From contig LT598463.1 in the NCBI GenBank assembly GCA_900074745.1, positions 594,996-658,995 of the forward strand: a stretch of 64,000 nt of DNA, given 5' to 3'. Source of the DNA: Lachancea mirantina (taxonomy: Eukaryota > Ascomycota > Saccharomycetes > Saccharomycetales > Saccharomycetaceae). The notes beneath the pieces are model-generated. The model had not been told where the DNA came from and did no database searches. It was given only the letters and a program-made list of their open reading frames with translations. This document shows positions 56,101 to 64,000 of this stretch, one piece after another; the first letter of the stretch is position 1, and each line of letters starts with the position of its first letter. The position numbers were made by a program, and so were the translations under genes.

Positions 56101-56522
56101 CCACAGGCTGGCAGAGTCCCTCTAGACTGAGTAAATCGCCGAAGGCCGAGCCTTTCATGTTATCCTCCAGCAGAGTCATGACTCCGACCTTATCGACAAA
56201 CCCAAGCCAAGTTGTGAATGTAAATTTAGGAAGAGACTCACACGTCACTTCGAAAAATCTTCTTAAGAGTGTCCTGACATCAGCTGGTTCTAGCAGAAGA
56301 ACATCAGTTGCTGTTCCGCAGAGGTATCCCGAAAGCAGAGCGACAGGTACGAACTTCTATGTCAACCATTATGACGACGGCGCTTTTATTAAACATGAAT
56401 CCTCAAGTCCACGCGTCTCAAGAAAAGAAGACCGAGACAGAGATTACGGGGGCCGCTATAGATCTAAATCTGTAAGTGTGGGTCTACTAAAGGATGACCG
56501 CTCAAAATCTGGATCCCCATAG
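53166..56522 (+). CDS. SAK1: Snf1-activating protein kinase SAK1 (single SAK1/TOS3 orthologue)
   Basis: 1118 residues from ATG 53166 (1142 in S. cerevisiae Sak1; Tos3 is 560). The kinase domain starts at about residue 105 with YEIIRELGHGQHGKVKLAKD, has VAIKIVDRH, HRDIKPANLL, KISDFGVSLAA, the APE-equivalent APEICLG, and ends near 425. The long Ser-rich tail is typical of Sak1. Sak1 phosphorylates the activation-loop threonine of Snf1/AMPK on glucose limitation. Its neighbours are those of SAK1 on the left (VFA1) and those of its duplicate TOS3 (MPT5, ATG1), so it represents the unduplicated ancestor. Upstream frame to 53064 lacks ATG. Confidence 0.94.
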   Translation: MSEVSGEPRKLDIPPNIQLELEVFDNEGRNLVKAVPSRSYESSAGSSTDSLNLLLEQQRQKQLNHPMHQNHISLPARPSLSRVKETNKISLEYDPISKRKVLNTYEIIRELGHGQHGKVKLAKDLVTKQLVAIKIVDRHGGKRNRFTFKKNTDDNKIKREIAIMKKCHHEHVVKLIEVLDDLTSRKIYLVLEYCAKGEVKWCHGDQMETEARGPPLLTFQRTREIFRGVVLGLEYLHYQGIIHRDIKPANLLISEDGVVKISDFGVSLAASTGEGGNENIDELELAKTAGTPAFFAPEICLGHEAADKFPPPKNQTKQDESIISFKIDIWALGVTLHCLLFGMLPFISDFELDLFMKIINEPLEFKSFHEMNSNDVSKISSAKEYNFAKDLLTQLLVKNPYERMSIPEIKSHPFVRWDFDHHKEDTRLTTSRENEQRIFETTLGRDYKQISISPHELNNAVCGIGNKVGRSFVDEVGLGKNFRGLNLNPHKFCSKSNNLDDSTGVLEDTQPGNGDRAGIDRCNSSSGQFILSESPIVNSKGQYEISPELSAREIFQQELEKFDKKRDPDSIVSLPVNSSFASLDSLYIDSYAGFKGKSEQQISPEMPSSYGRNGAFARQPMLAHNSDRRMNSKINANKTFGQNRRVISPANLNYGTLSLNSRISDRRPHNASALPLIENQHKDDGSEASFGAKGANSGMKFPVDCGEERAPSDQHPEVLANITSHEKDSLGKYSPEHKGRAQERVGGGLAKRDQTMHEVQKQSDSREGSSSCYDEISSRSVMTESSDSRFSGSSCSDADSLPFEFGVDSEHGSVLSIRDFELPGFARPSFSRTSSSQSEEDLDDELVLNVGNNGHFRRQGSSSSACSSNRTNRSKVANARRAHIPDMKPNTIAADASGVTFNPSYTNSSSTLTPIFQKAESRSTINGSVLGSSNLYLNDKIDAGVDVPEDVLNLIPEANGHQNSHTSLTVNPGNSFCGPTGWQSPSRLSKSPKAEPFMLSSSRVMTPTLSTNPSQVVNVNLGRDSHVTSKNLLKSVLTSAGSSRRTSVAVPQRYPESRATGTNFYVNHYDDGAFIKHESSSPRVSRKEDRDRDYGGRYRSKSVSVGLLKDDRSKSGSP

Positions 56523-56853
56523 GGCCCTTTGCATGCTATGTATAAAGTAGAATTAACGACTAATAAACTGATGCATTTCTCATGATTGGGACGTTTTGCA
56601 ATCCTAACTATACGACATTCAATTTCTGACCCCCTTGGTCAGAATAAACCTTTATTTGTTAAACCTTCTAAAAAGTATTATAAATTGCGGTTGACCTGAG
56701 CTTCCGGTTGGCTCGAAAAGAGCATGCTTCGAGCCTGCTTTAGACCGCCACTTCCAAAAAGACGCACCATTATAAATGCAAATTAGCCATAGATTTAGAT
56801 CTGATTTCATTCTCAGTCCACGCTGCTGGTCAAGCGTCTTAGGCACAAAAAAT
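56523..56853. other. Convergent intergenic SAK1/ATG1
   Basis: 331 bp with AATAAACTG and TATAAAGTAG-like 3'-end signals. Nothing else seen. Confidence 0.55.
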
Positions 56854-59541
56854 CTATTTCCTGTTCATTTTTCCACGAAGAACTTTGAGACGTTTGGATA
56901 TGCTGTCAATATACTTTCTGATCATTTCTTTGTCCGCATCATCCAGGACTCCTGCTATACCGAAAGTAGAGTTTTCAAAAGCTTCGTCATCGGCGGCATT
57001 GTCAAGAACAGTTTCTAGCATCCATAAAGATGTAGCATACGCCAATTCGCAGCTGTTGAGACTGTCTCCCTGTATTTCAAGTTTCGCAGCCGCCTTGGAT
57101 ATCTCCAACGCCCTGTCGTAGATTAATTTTTCGAGAAAAACGGGCTCGTTTTGAAATTCATCGCTATCGAGCACGTTATCAATGTTGTCCTGAATTTCAT
57201 GAGAGCTCGAACCTTTAATTGTAGCTTCACCATCTTGTGGAAGCGAGGACTTGGTTTCTAATTTCAGCTTCAAAGTCTCCGCTTTCTCTAAACACTCGTT
57301 GAATTTGTCTCGAATCCATTGCACAAGAACGTTCAATTTCATCGAACAGTTTCTTTCTTGTGATTGGTACCACCAGATAGACGTAATGTTTATAGCTTTT
57401 GCCAAGGTAGCCAGAGACTTCATGTAGAGGACAATTGCCTCAGTACACAACCTTCTCAACTCCCACACAGGAAGGTCATTCGATCCCCACCCCATACGTG
57501 ATACGTTACTGGAAGCTCTACTTCTAGCCGTTTCTGCTATGTTTCCTATCATCGAATCAACTTCATGATGATCTTCCTCCTCTATGGCACAACTTTCGTT
57601 ACTAAGACGCTTTCTGAACGAACCGTTGGCGTTTAAAGTTGGCAGTGGAAGGATCTGGGAGAACTTTATCTCTGCGTATGAATATACGACAAATGCCTTG
57701 GCCGCCAATGTCTCTAAAACAGGAATGACCGTTACATCATCATAAGGCCCGTTGAACTTAGAAGAGGTGTCCTGGTGGCCTGCACGTAAAAGAACATTTT
57801 CAGTTAGCTCTTGAAAGACCTGCTGATCAAGGATCGGCTGATTTGCGTTTGAATTGGGCGATGACGAGACACTTGCCTGCTGGTGTCCAAAAAGTCGCGT
57901 GGAGGCGACGCCCAACGCGCGTGTCAAAGCGCTTGATGGACTAAGCGAAGATATCGACAACCTACGCTCTATCAAGGACGGCCTTCGCGTTACGGATCCT
58001 CCACTTGACGAAGAATTTCTCGAATTTCGATGCAACATGCTGATGGGTTGCTGCTGCATCGGAGCGTGTACATGTTTTGGCTGTTCATGTTGAGAAGTCG
58101 ATTGAAAATGTTGTTGCCGCTGTTGGGCCTGCGACTGCTGCCGGGGCTGTGTTGCTTGTGATAGTGGTTGACTCAAACTTGGTGATTTTCTTTCTTGCAA
58201 GGCCATTCCGTAATTTACGAATTCATCAGCCAACGCATTAACCTCGACACTTTTCTTCTCAACCATAACGTATTCTCTTTCTATTGACACATCCGAATGG
58301 GTATTTGGGTCTGCCTTTTTCAATCCGCTTTTACTTTGACCCGCATATACCCGAGGTGTAGGATTTGTGGGCTTGACGGAGGATTGTGGGGAATTTGTCG
58401 CCGATTCGATGTCCTTGTCACTTTCGCTAGATGTCTTTTTCACTGGCTTTGTCAAATACTCGGAAATAAACATGTTGCTCTCTGCAACATCTTTTGATTT
58501 GTCTTCAAGGTTAGGTATTTCCTCTTGCTCAAACCGCGAGAGGTCCTCTCTCACTACTTTGTTATCAAAAAATTCAGAAAATCCCATGCGTTGGGCAGGA
58601 TCGAAGGTCAGTAACCCACATATGAGTTCCCGAATTTCTGGTTCGATGTCACAGTAGCTTGGGAAAGTTATTATATCGTTCGCCTTTTTGATTTTCTTGT
58701 ACAATTCAAGGTGATTCGCCGCTTTAAAAGGAGGTCTTCCACAGCACATTTCGTACAGAACTGTGCCCACCGACCACAAATCGGCCTTTGCATTATATTT
58801 TTGATAGTTTAGAATTTCTGGTGCCATGTAAAGCGGGGAACCACACAGAGTCTCTGCAAGAGACGTGTTGGGCAAAAACCGCGCAAACCCAAAATCGGCT
58901 ATTTTGAGTATAGGTAAATTGTAAATTCCGACATAGCCCTTTTCATGAAATGTGTCACGATCATGGTATCCGACAAGGGGTGTTGAAAGTAGCAAGTTTT
59001 GTGGTTTAATATCGCGGTGCACCAAATTTTTGGACCTCAAAAATGTCAAAGCAGAAGCCAGCTGCTGTAAATAGTTGACTACCAAAACGCGGTTAAGACC
59101 GTTGTGCAACTCGCTGGGTGGCGGATACTTCTCAAAAACCGACCGGACCACAGGGTGTTTGTCTACGACACCCTTGCGCTTTTTGATAAAAAAAGTTAGA
59201 TCTCCCAAAGCGCAGTATTCCATTATCAGGAAAAAATCGGTCGCAGTCCGCTCACAGTCCATCAAGCCCACAATATGCGGATGCTTGATTTTCTTCAAAA
59301 TCGCGATTTCAATCTCTAAATTTTCCAATAACTTCTTGTTTTTTAGTTTGGTACGCGACACGACTTTCACAGCAATAGAATCTTTATTTTTCGTTTCATT
59401 ATTATCAATCAAACGGCCCTTGTAGACGGTCGCGAACGAGCCTTTGCCAATCTCGGCTTCCAAAACATATTTATCGGCAATCGTGAGACGCCGCTGCTGC
59501 TGCTGCTGCTGCTGCGACTCTGACTCCTGATTTGCGTTCAT
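56854..59541 (-). CDS. ATG1: Autophagy-initiating serine/threonine kinase ATG1
   Basis: 895 residues (897 in S. cerevisiae). After a short poly-Gln run the kinase domain (about 22-325) shows IGKGSFATVYKG, IAVKVVSRTKL, HRDIKPQNLLL, KIADFGFARFLP and LCGSPLYMAPEIL. A middle Gln/Ser-rich region has a QQRQQHFQSTSQHEQ stretch. The C-terminal region (about 580-895) is helical and forms the tandem MIT domain that binds Atg13. Atg1 is the TORC1-responsive kinase that starts autophagosome formation. Next gene GTS1 is on the same strand, as YGL181W follows YGL180W. Confidence 0.97.
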   Translation of the reverse strand: MNANQESESQQQQQQQRRLTIADKYVLEAEIGKGSFATVYKGRLIDNNETKNKDSIAVKVVSRTKLKNKKLLENLEIEIAILKKIKHPHIVGLMDCERTATDFFLIMEYCALGDLTFFIKKRKGVVDKHPVVRSVFEKYPPPSELHNGLNRVLVVNYLQQLASALTFLRSKNLVHRDIKPQNLLLSTPLVGYHDRDTFHEKGYVGIYNLPILKIADFGFARFLPNTSLAETLCGSPLYMAPEILNYQKYNAKADLWSVGTVLYEMCCGRPPFKAANHLELYKKIKKANDIITFPSYCDIEPEIRELICGLLTFDPAQRMGFSEFFDNKVVREDLSRFEQEEIPNLEDKSKDVAESNMFISEYLTKPVKKTSSESDKDIESATNSPQSSVKPTNPTPRVYAGQSKSGLKKADPNTHSDVSIEREYVMVEKKSVEVNALADEFVNYGMALQERKSPSLSQPLSQATQPRQQSQAQQRQQHFQSTSQHEQPKHVHAPMQQQPISMLHRNSRNSSSSGGSVTRRPSLIERRLSISSLSPSSALTRALGVASTRLFGHQQASVSSSPNSNANQPILDQQVFQELTENVLLRAGHQDTSSKFNGPYDDVTVIPVLETLAAKAFVVYSYAEIKFSQILPLPTLNANGSFRKRLSNESCAIEEEDHHEVDSMIGNIAETARSRASSNVSRMGWGSNDLPVWELRRLCTEAIVLYMKSLATLAKAINITSIWWYQSQERNCSMKLNVLVQWIRDKFNECLEKAETLKLKLETKSSLPQDGEATIKGSSSHEIQDNIDNVLDSDEFQNEPVFLEKLIYDRALEISKAAAKLEIQGDSLNSCELAYATSLWMLETVLDNAADDEAFENSTFGIAGVLDDADKEMIRKYIDSISKRLKVLRGKMNRK

Positions 59542-59973
59542 CCCCCCTCTGCTTTCTTATCTTTGCGCGCCAGACGTTACCAAGGCCCGAATACACACGC
59601 ACTCTCTCTCTGATCCAAATGTTTTCGCGCCGGGAATTATACTATGATCCGTGTTTTGATCTCGTTCGAAAACAGGGTTTGTATCATTAGAAAATATGCT
59701 GACAACTACGTGTTCCTTTAAATAACACGAGACTGCTGTCTGCTATTTCCACTTGTTACTGTCCAAGTGTTTATGTGTGACTAATACTTAGGAAGGGCGG
59801 GCCTCAAACCAGGGGGCGCTTCTTATATTCAGGGCGATGAGGGCCACATTAAGATGGAGAAGATATTGTTTTATACGAAATGAGTTTTTTGAATTGAGTA
59901 AGAAAATGAGTAGCAAAGTGAGTAACAAATGAGTATTTGACATCGGCATAGAGCTTGACATGAGGGTATGAAA
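59542..59973. other. Intergenic: ATG1 promoter and GTS1 3' flank
   Basis: 432 bp with a short CT repeat (ACTCTCTCTCTG) near 59602. No gene seen. Confidence 0.5.
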
Positions 59974-61245
59974 TTAATAATAATAACCTTGGAACCCTTG
60001 GGATGCATTACTGTTCGTCTGCTGGTACTGCAGTTGCTGTTGATACTGCTGCTGCTGTAGTTGTTGTTGTAGCTGCTGTTGATGTTGTGCCTGCAGTATC
60101 TGTTGATATTGTGGGTTTGAGGGCTCAACTTCAACGGGGCTCGTATAGGTGGTGGGTTGACTATACAGCGACATGAGAGATCCCTTGTCAATTTGCGGCT
60201 GTTGTGAGAAGGATGGGAATTGGGGTTGATAGGCCTGCTGTTGGAACTCTTGTTGCTGGAGCGCATGCTGATAGGCTTGTTGTTGTAGCGTCTGTTGTTG
60301 TAGTGCTTGCTGCTGTAGCGCCTGCTGTTGCAAGTTTTGTTGCTGAAGCGCCAGCGCGTACTGGTTTTCATCGACATAAATCATTCCGGTTTGTGGGTCC
60401 ATGTACTGTTGCACCGTCCCGTCAAAGACAGCAGGCTGAGGCGCACTGCCCGTGAACTCGGATCCATCGAATGAGGCTGGTTGTGGACCCGTTTTAGAGG
60501 GTCGTTGAGGCAAAGGTGGATTTTGTCTGGAGCTCAATCGAGAGCTGCTACTGGTCTTTGCGTCTGCATCTAGGATGTCTAGAGCAAGATTCATGTCTCC
60601 GCGCGCGAGACACAGGGCTTCAACGACCAAATCCGTGTCCATGAATCCCAGGTCGCGCATACGGCGTAGCTGGCTCGCGTACTTCCCGATTTCGCGATCC
60701 TTCACGGTCCTGTGTGTCAACCGCGGTAGTGCACGACTCGACGCCGACGAAGGTGGCCTGCTTAGCGACGACCGGCTCGCGTTGTTGCTCAACCGCGAGG
60801 GCGTCCGTGAGGACGCCCGCGAGTTGTCCAGTTCGTCGGGTCTGATCGGATCTCTTCTGAACTTGGCAAGCACGTATTTGTCGCGAATAAACTTTTCAAC
60901 CTGGCTGCGGTCTTCGTCGCCATCGAAAGGGAATGGTTCGTTTGCCGAATTCCATACGGTCTTGTTTTTCTTGTTCCCACCGCTTTCGTCCAATTCTTCC
61001 ACTTCGTCGACGGTCCACTTGTCCAAACTCAAGGACTTAACCTCGGAATACACCCTGCCATTTCCACGCTCTCCGACGATTTTTCGGTGTACCGATGCGC
61101 ATCGTCCACACAACAAAACTCCCAAATTTAGTGAACACCAAGTTGGAAACGCTGCTCCACACTCACCACACCGATTTGCGTTCTGAGGGGCATTGATAAT
61201 ATTTTTGAGCTCTCGCTCAATTGCCTTATTACCTTTATAACGCAT
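59974..61245 (-). CDS. GTS1: ArfGAP-domain protein GTS1
   Basis: 423 residues (396 in S. cerevisiae). The N-terminal ArfGAP zinc finger is C26-x2-C29-x16-C46-x2-C49, with the following RKI-VGERGNG; the usual Arg finger position is VHRKI. A UBA-like segment (RRMRDLGFMDTDLVVEALCLARGDMNLALDIL) is at about 193-226. The C-terminal third is Gln-rich, with repeated LQQQALQQQ units. Gts1 acts in endocytosis and in flocculation, heat resistance and metabolic oscillation in S. cerevisiae. The DNA of the Gln tract is a degenerate CAA/CAG microsatellite, likely variable in length. Confidence 0.93.
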   Translation of the reverse strand: MRYKGNKAIERELKNIINAPQNANRCGECGAAFPTWCSLNLGVLLCGRCASVHRKIVGERGNGRVYSEVKSLSLDKWTVDEVEELDESGGNKKNKTVWNSANEPFPFDGDEDRSQVEKFIRDKYVLAKFRRDPIRPDELDNSRASSRTPSRLSNNASRSSLSRPPSSASSRALPRLTHRTVKDREIGKYASQLRRMRDLGFMDTDLVVEALCLARGDMNLALDILDADAKTSSSSRLSSRQNPPLPQRPSKTGPQPASFDGSEFTGSAPQPAVFDGTVQQYMDPQTGMIYVDENQYALALQQQNLQQQALQQQALQQQTLQQQAYQHALQQQEFQQQAYQPQFPSFSQQPQIDKGSLMSLYSQPTTYTSPVEVEPSNPQYQQILQAQHQQQLQQQLQQQQYQQQLQYQQTNSNASQGFQGYYY

Positions 61246-61302
61246 TCTCGCTCCGCTTGACTTGCCTCCGTGCGTCCACGTTCCTTTGAGAATCCGACCA
61301 GG

Positions 61303-61321
61303 TCTCTCTCTCTCTCTCTCT
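61303..61321. repeat. CT dinucleotide microsatellite
   Basis: About nine TC units, 58 bp upstream of the GTS1 ATG. Confidence 0.85.
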
Positions 61322-62085
61322 ATCTTTCACCGATGTCCCTTTACTCAGGTTTGGTATAAGATATCATTATGTACGTGCTTGACTCCGTCTCCACTCATTT
61401 CCTTAAAAACCTAATTAAACTCGAATGCTAACTGGTCTTCCTTCACCCCCGGTCCAATCTCCAACGTATTATTACCTATTTTCACGACTCCATTTATGAA
61501 CCTATTATCTTGTCCTTTGCGTATTTCTGTACAGGCCAAGGCTTATATTTTTCGTTTTTAAATATCACTGAAACTGTCTCAAACAAGAATGAGAGGTATA
61601 CACACCTGGGAGCATGACCAGTTGTCAACAAATCGTGGCGTCTGGTAAGTGTTGTCTAATTCTGGGCCTTAACTTTTATGTAGGTGTTACTTTTTCTTCT
61701 GGGGTCGTACTCTGGAATACTGGCTGTCCGGCCCACTTTATCGAGCAACGACTCATCTGCCATAAGATTTAGAGCCGTATTTTCAGTCGTGTCAACTATT
61801 AAGAATTAAACAGACTCGCGTGTGGCGGTAAATTGGCATCTTTGCTGGATTTCCAAATTCTCGGCACTGCTTGCCCGTAACCGGTCTCAACGGTTTTCGG
61901 AGTTTTAACGGGTCACGTGATACAGAATTAGCAAGTCCCGTTTTGGCCCACTCACGTCGTACCAGGCGTATCACACGTAAGCTTAAGTCGCTTTCGAACA
62001 GGTTCGTAACCCCCAATTCAAATGTAGCTCCTTGCTCCCTACATGCTTTGTTCAGCATTTATATGGTGTGTGTTCCCTTGTCTAT

Positions 62086-62094
62086 CCGGGTAAC
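62086..62094 (+). promoter_or_regulatory. Reb1-type site
   Basis: CCGGGTAAC matches the Reb1 consensus TTACCCG on the opposite strand, about 100 bp before MND1. Confidence 0.5.
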
Positions 62095-62111
62095 CATAAC
62101 CATAATATAAA

Positions 62112-62121
62112 TAGCCGCCGG
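62112..62121 (+). promoter_or_regulatory. URS1-like meiotic site upstream of MND1
   Basis: TAGCCGCCGG is one base from URS1 (TAGCCGCCGA), 70 bp before the proposed MND1 ATG. URS1 with Ume6/Ime1 is the standard switch of early meiotic genes. Confidence 0.65.
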
Positions 62122-62189
62122 CAGGAAAACAGACCTTTCCCATTTCTCACCACTTTACCAAGACTGCAAACGTCAGCACTTCAAACTAA

Positions 62190-62979
62190 ATGGTTAGCCG
62201 CATCCTGCTCATACAGAAACCTTTAGCCTTTTCTTTATAGAACCTGTAAGTAAATAGTACTAACGCAGCAGCTTTAGCCGCCTAAGAAGACGACCTCACT
62301 AGCGGACAAGAAAGCCAGTATATTGAGATTTTTCCAAGGGGAATACTCAATGTACAGCATGAAAGAACTAGAAAAACTCATCCCCAAGAATTGCCCGGGT
62401 GTTTCTTCGATGCTAGTCAAGGATCTCGTCCAGCAGATGATAGACGAAGACGGGATAATCACGGTGGAAAAATGCGGGAACGTGAACGTTTACTGGTGTT
62501 TTGAGAGCCAGATCCAAATGAAACTCGTGCAGGAGAGAGACCATTTACAGCAGAAACTGCAAGATACCACTGAAAACATCGCCGCTACAAAGCAGAAGCT
62601 TGCAGATGACAAAAAAGGTTTACGTAGCAGTGTATTTAGCGTGCAAGGCAAACAAAAACGGAGAGACACCGTTCTGGAAGAACTCAAGGATCTCGACAAT
62701 AAGCTCAAGCAGCTCAGAGCCAATTACGATAAAGTGTCGCAGCACAAATGGAACAAGGACAAAATCGCCAAGAAAACTCGAGATCTTTCTGCGGCGATCC
62801 GAAACCTGGACACGATCACCGACAATATCGAGATTATCGTTGCGTTCCTGTGTCACGAGTTTTCAATCGATGGGAACGATCTTCGTACTGAACTCAACAT
62901 TCCAGAAGAGTTCAAGGAGTTCCCAGAATTGGCGCCCATGAATCTTGTGCAGGATACCAACGCAACCGCCCGTGAATGA
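62190..62979 (+). CDS. MND1: Meiotic recombination protein MND1, with a 5' intron
   Basis: Proposed exon 1 is just ATG (62190-62192), intron 62193-62277 (85 nt), exon 2 62278-62979, giving 234 residues (219 in S. cerevisiae). Exon 2 read from 62278 gives PPKKTTSLADKKASILRFF then GEYSMYSMKELEK, matching the S. cerevisiae start GPKKVSLQEKKERFLAIF, but has no usable ATG before residue 25. The intron has a perfect TACTAAC branch point at 62258-62264 and a TTTAG 3' site 14 nt later. The proposed 5' site GTTAGC is poor; a better GTAAGT at 62246 is too close to the branch point. The body is a winged-helix N-terminus plus coiled coils. With Hop2 it stimulates Dmc1 strand exchange. Confidence 0.85.
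62258..62264 (+). other. TACTAAC branch point of the MND1 intron
   Basis: An exact yeast branch-point sequence immediately upstream of the MND1 exon-2 reading frame. The AG at 62276-62277 is the first at a normal distance. Confidence 0.8.
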
Positions 62980-63125
62980 CAAATAAAAGGTCCTTATTAT
63001 AAGTGTGTTACTTGTATACAGATCTTAGTTGCTAAGCATGGAATTATTGTTTTGAATGCTGGGTGTGCATGTGTGTATTATTTCTTACACCGAATGTCTC
63101 GGTATCGCGATAGCGACGCACATGT

Positions 63126-64000
63126 TCATGGTGCGTCGCTACTCGCATGCGTCTTCATGTGTTGGTTCAAGTTGTCGCCTCTGCTGAACATCTTGCCGCA
63201 TATTTCGCATTTGTAGGGTTTTTCGCCCATGTGCAGCGATCTCACATGTCTTTTCAGATGCTCCTGCCTGCGGAACCTCCGGTCGCAAAATTCGCACCCA
63301 AACTGCTTAGACGCGTCTAGAATGGGCGACGGTTTCCTGCCCCGTGTCTTTGGCATCCCGCCTTTCCTCTTCACGATACCCGCTTCCGAGGAGTCGTTAA
63401 AATGCACACTACCGTCTGGCGAGCTGAAAGAGGAACCTCTTGCACTCGTACTCACGCTCAAGGAACGACCCAAATATTCATCGTTCACGAGCTGCGACGG
63501 ATTTATGACACCGCCCATCGTAGCGTCTTCCACAGCAGCGCCCTGTGTGACGGGAACAGTAGGTTTTCGGCTCCAGAAGTATTTTTTCTTCAAGAACGGT
63601 TGTGGCTCCTCGCTCAAAAGTTGCGGATCAATAAGTGGCACTTCCTCGTCCTTATTGCCGCTGCCACCACTGCCGCTGTTGTTACCAAACAGGTTCAATT
63701 TGAAGTAGTTTTTCCGTTTTTTGCGGCACGACAACTCAGCGGTCGTACCGGCTTCATTCTCCGGCAGCAACGGATTCATGACCATCTCGTCGGCGTAGTC
63801 GCTGAACATCGACCCCTTGCGCTGTTTATTGAGCCCAAACGAGAAAACTTCGGGACCTTCGTCATCCGTCACCATGATGTCTTCCTCGTCATCGGCACGC
63901 TGTTCTCTCCGAAGCCCACGCTCGAAAAACTCGTACTCGTAGTACACGGGCTCCGTGCTGTTGTAACCAGAGATCGACAGCCGTCTTTTGGGCCTCGATT
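63126..64000 (-). CDS. COM2: C2H2 zinc-finger transcription factor COM2, 5' end outside window
   Basis: The frame is open through 64000, so the N-terminus is missing; about 290 residues are visible. Two adjacent C-terminal C2H2 fingers, [24 protein letters not shown] and [23 protein letters not shown], have the RRQEHLKRH and RGDNLNQH recognition helices of the Msn2/Com2 class, and the first is closest to Com2. Position next to the SAK1 block fits YER130C. Com2 activates genes for sulfur dioxide response and binds STRE-like CCCCT sites. An acidic region (about 15-35 of the visible part) could be an activation domain. Msn2/Msn4 are excluded by the finger sequence and the neighbours. Confidence 0.87.
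   Translation of the reverse strand, partial: SRPKRRLSISGYNSTEPVYYEYEFFERGLRREQRADDEEDIMVTDDEGPEVFSFGLNKQRKGSMFSDYADEMVMNPLLPENEAGTTAELSCRKKRKNYFKLNLFGNNSGSGGSGNKDEEVPLIDPQLLSEEPQPFLKKKYFWSRKPTVPVTQGAAVEDATMGGVINPSQLVNDEYLGRSLSVSTSARGSSFSSPDGSVHFNDSSEAGIVKRKGGMPKTRGRKPSPILDASKQFGCEFCDRRFRRQEHLKRHVRSLHMGEKPYKCEICGKMFSRGDNLNQHMKTHASSDAP

Larger units (their letters stand above)
61246..62189. promoter_or_regulatory. Divergent promoter region GTS1/MND1
   Basis: 944 bp. Contains a CT dinucleotide tract at 61303-61321 near GTS1. Towards MND1 it has a GTCACGTGAT E-box near 61912, a Reb1-type CCGGGTAAC at 62086-62094 and a URS1-like site at 62112-62121. No gene seen. Confidence 0.55.

Noticed and set aside
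62246-62277. GTAAGT at 62246 as the MND1 5' splice site
   Set aside because: It is only 12 nt from the branch-point motif, would give a 32-nt intron, and no in-frame ATG precedes it.
1-64000. CRISPR arrays, rRNA genes, intact transposons or large RNA genes
   Set aside because: None seen: no regularly spaced repeats with unique spacers, no rRNA signature and no transposase or reverse-transcriptase motifs in long frames. Small snoRNA genes cannot be excluded by eye.

Overview
The window is yeast nuclear DNA from the budding-yeast family Saccharomycetaceae. Genes are compact and nearly intron-free, a tRNA-Phe(GAA) carries a short intron, a TACTAAC branch point is present, and almost every gene matches a Saccharomyces cerevisiae gene. 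Gene order points to a lineage that did not go through the whole-genome duplication (Lachancea, Torulaspora or Zygosaccharomyces type). From 36.6 kb to the right end, genes that sit on two separate S. cerevisiae segments (the YER123-YER130 block and the YGL176-YGL183 block) are interleaved in one series, and the SAK1/TOS3 pair is represented by one gene. I cannot name the species.

Layout. 0-7.3 kb: the 3' part of a flocculin-type GPI cell-wall adhesin, the glucanase gene SCW11, an intron-bearing tRNA-Phe, a gene-poor stretch with faint LTR-like traces, then CGR1. 7.6-11.4 kb: CCM1 and GPC1, convergent. 11.4-13.9 kb: an unusually GC-rich island with tandem repeats, perfect hairpins, a recurring decamer and a Myb-like gene whose reading frame changes inside a GGGGCC tract. 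14.4-31 kb: KNS1, ATG39, NUP49, XRN1 (KEM1), BUD13, SAE2 and AGC1. 31-34 kb: an SDD4-like zinc-finger factor. 34-36.6 kb: a gene desert with possible retrotransposon traces. 36.6-64 kb: YCK3, DSE1, RSP5, a YGL176C orthologue, MPT5, NSA2, LCP5, VFA1, SAK1, ATG1, GTS1, MND1 (with a 5' intron) and the 3' part of COM2.

Themes. Two daughter-cell separation genes, SCW11 and DSE1, share a 19-bp upstream element (one mismatch) joining a forkhead-type and an Ace2-type site. Two ribosome-biogenesis promoters (CGR1/CCM1 and NSA2/LCP5) both hold RRPE boxes, an exact PAC box and a short GATGA run. MND1 has a URS1-like meiotic site. Several genes belong to autophagy (ATG39, ATG1), ubiquitin and vacuolar trafficking (RSP5, YCK3, VFA1), mRNA decay (XRN1, MPT5) and nutrient or stress kinase signalling (SAK1, KNS1, ATG1).

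Start codons were chosen as the first ATG consistent with known family members; several open frames run further upstream without an ATG. No centromere, CRISPR array, rRNA or intact transposon was seen.
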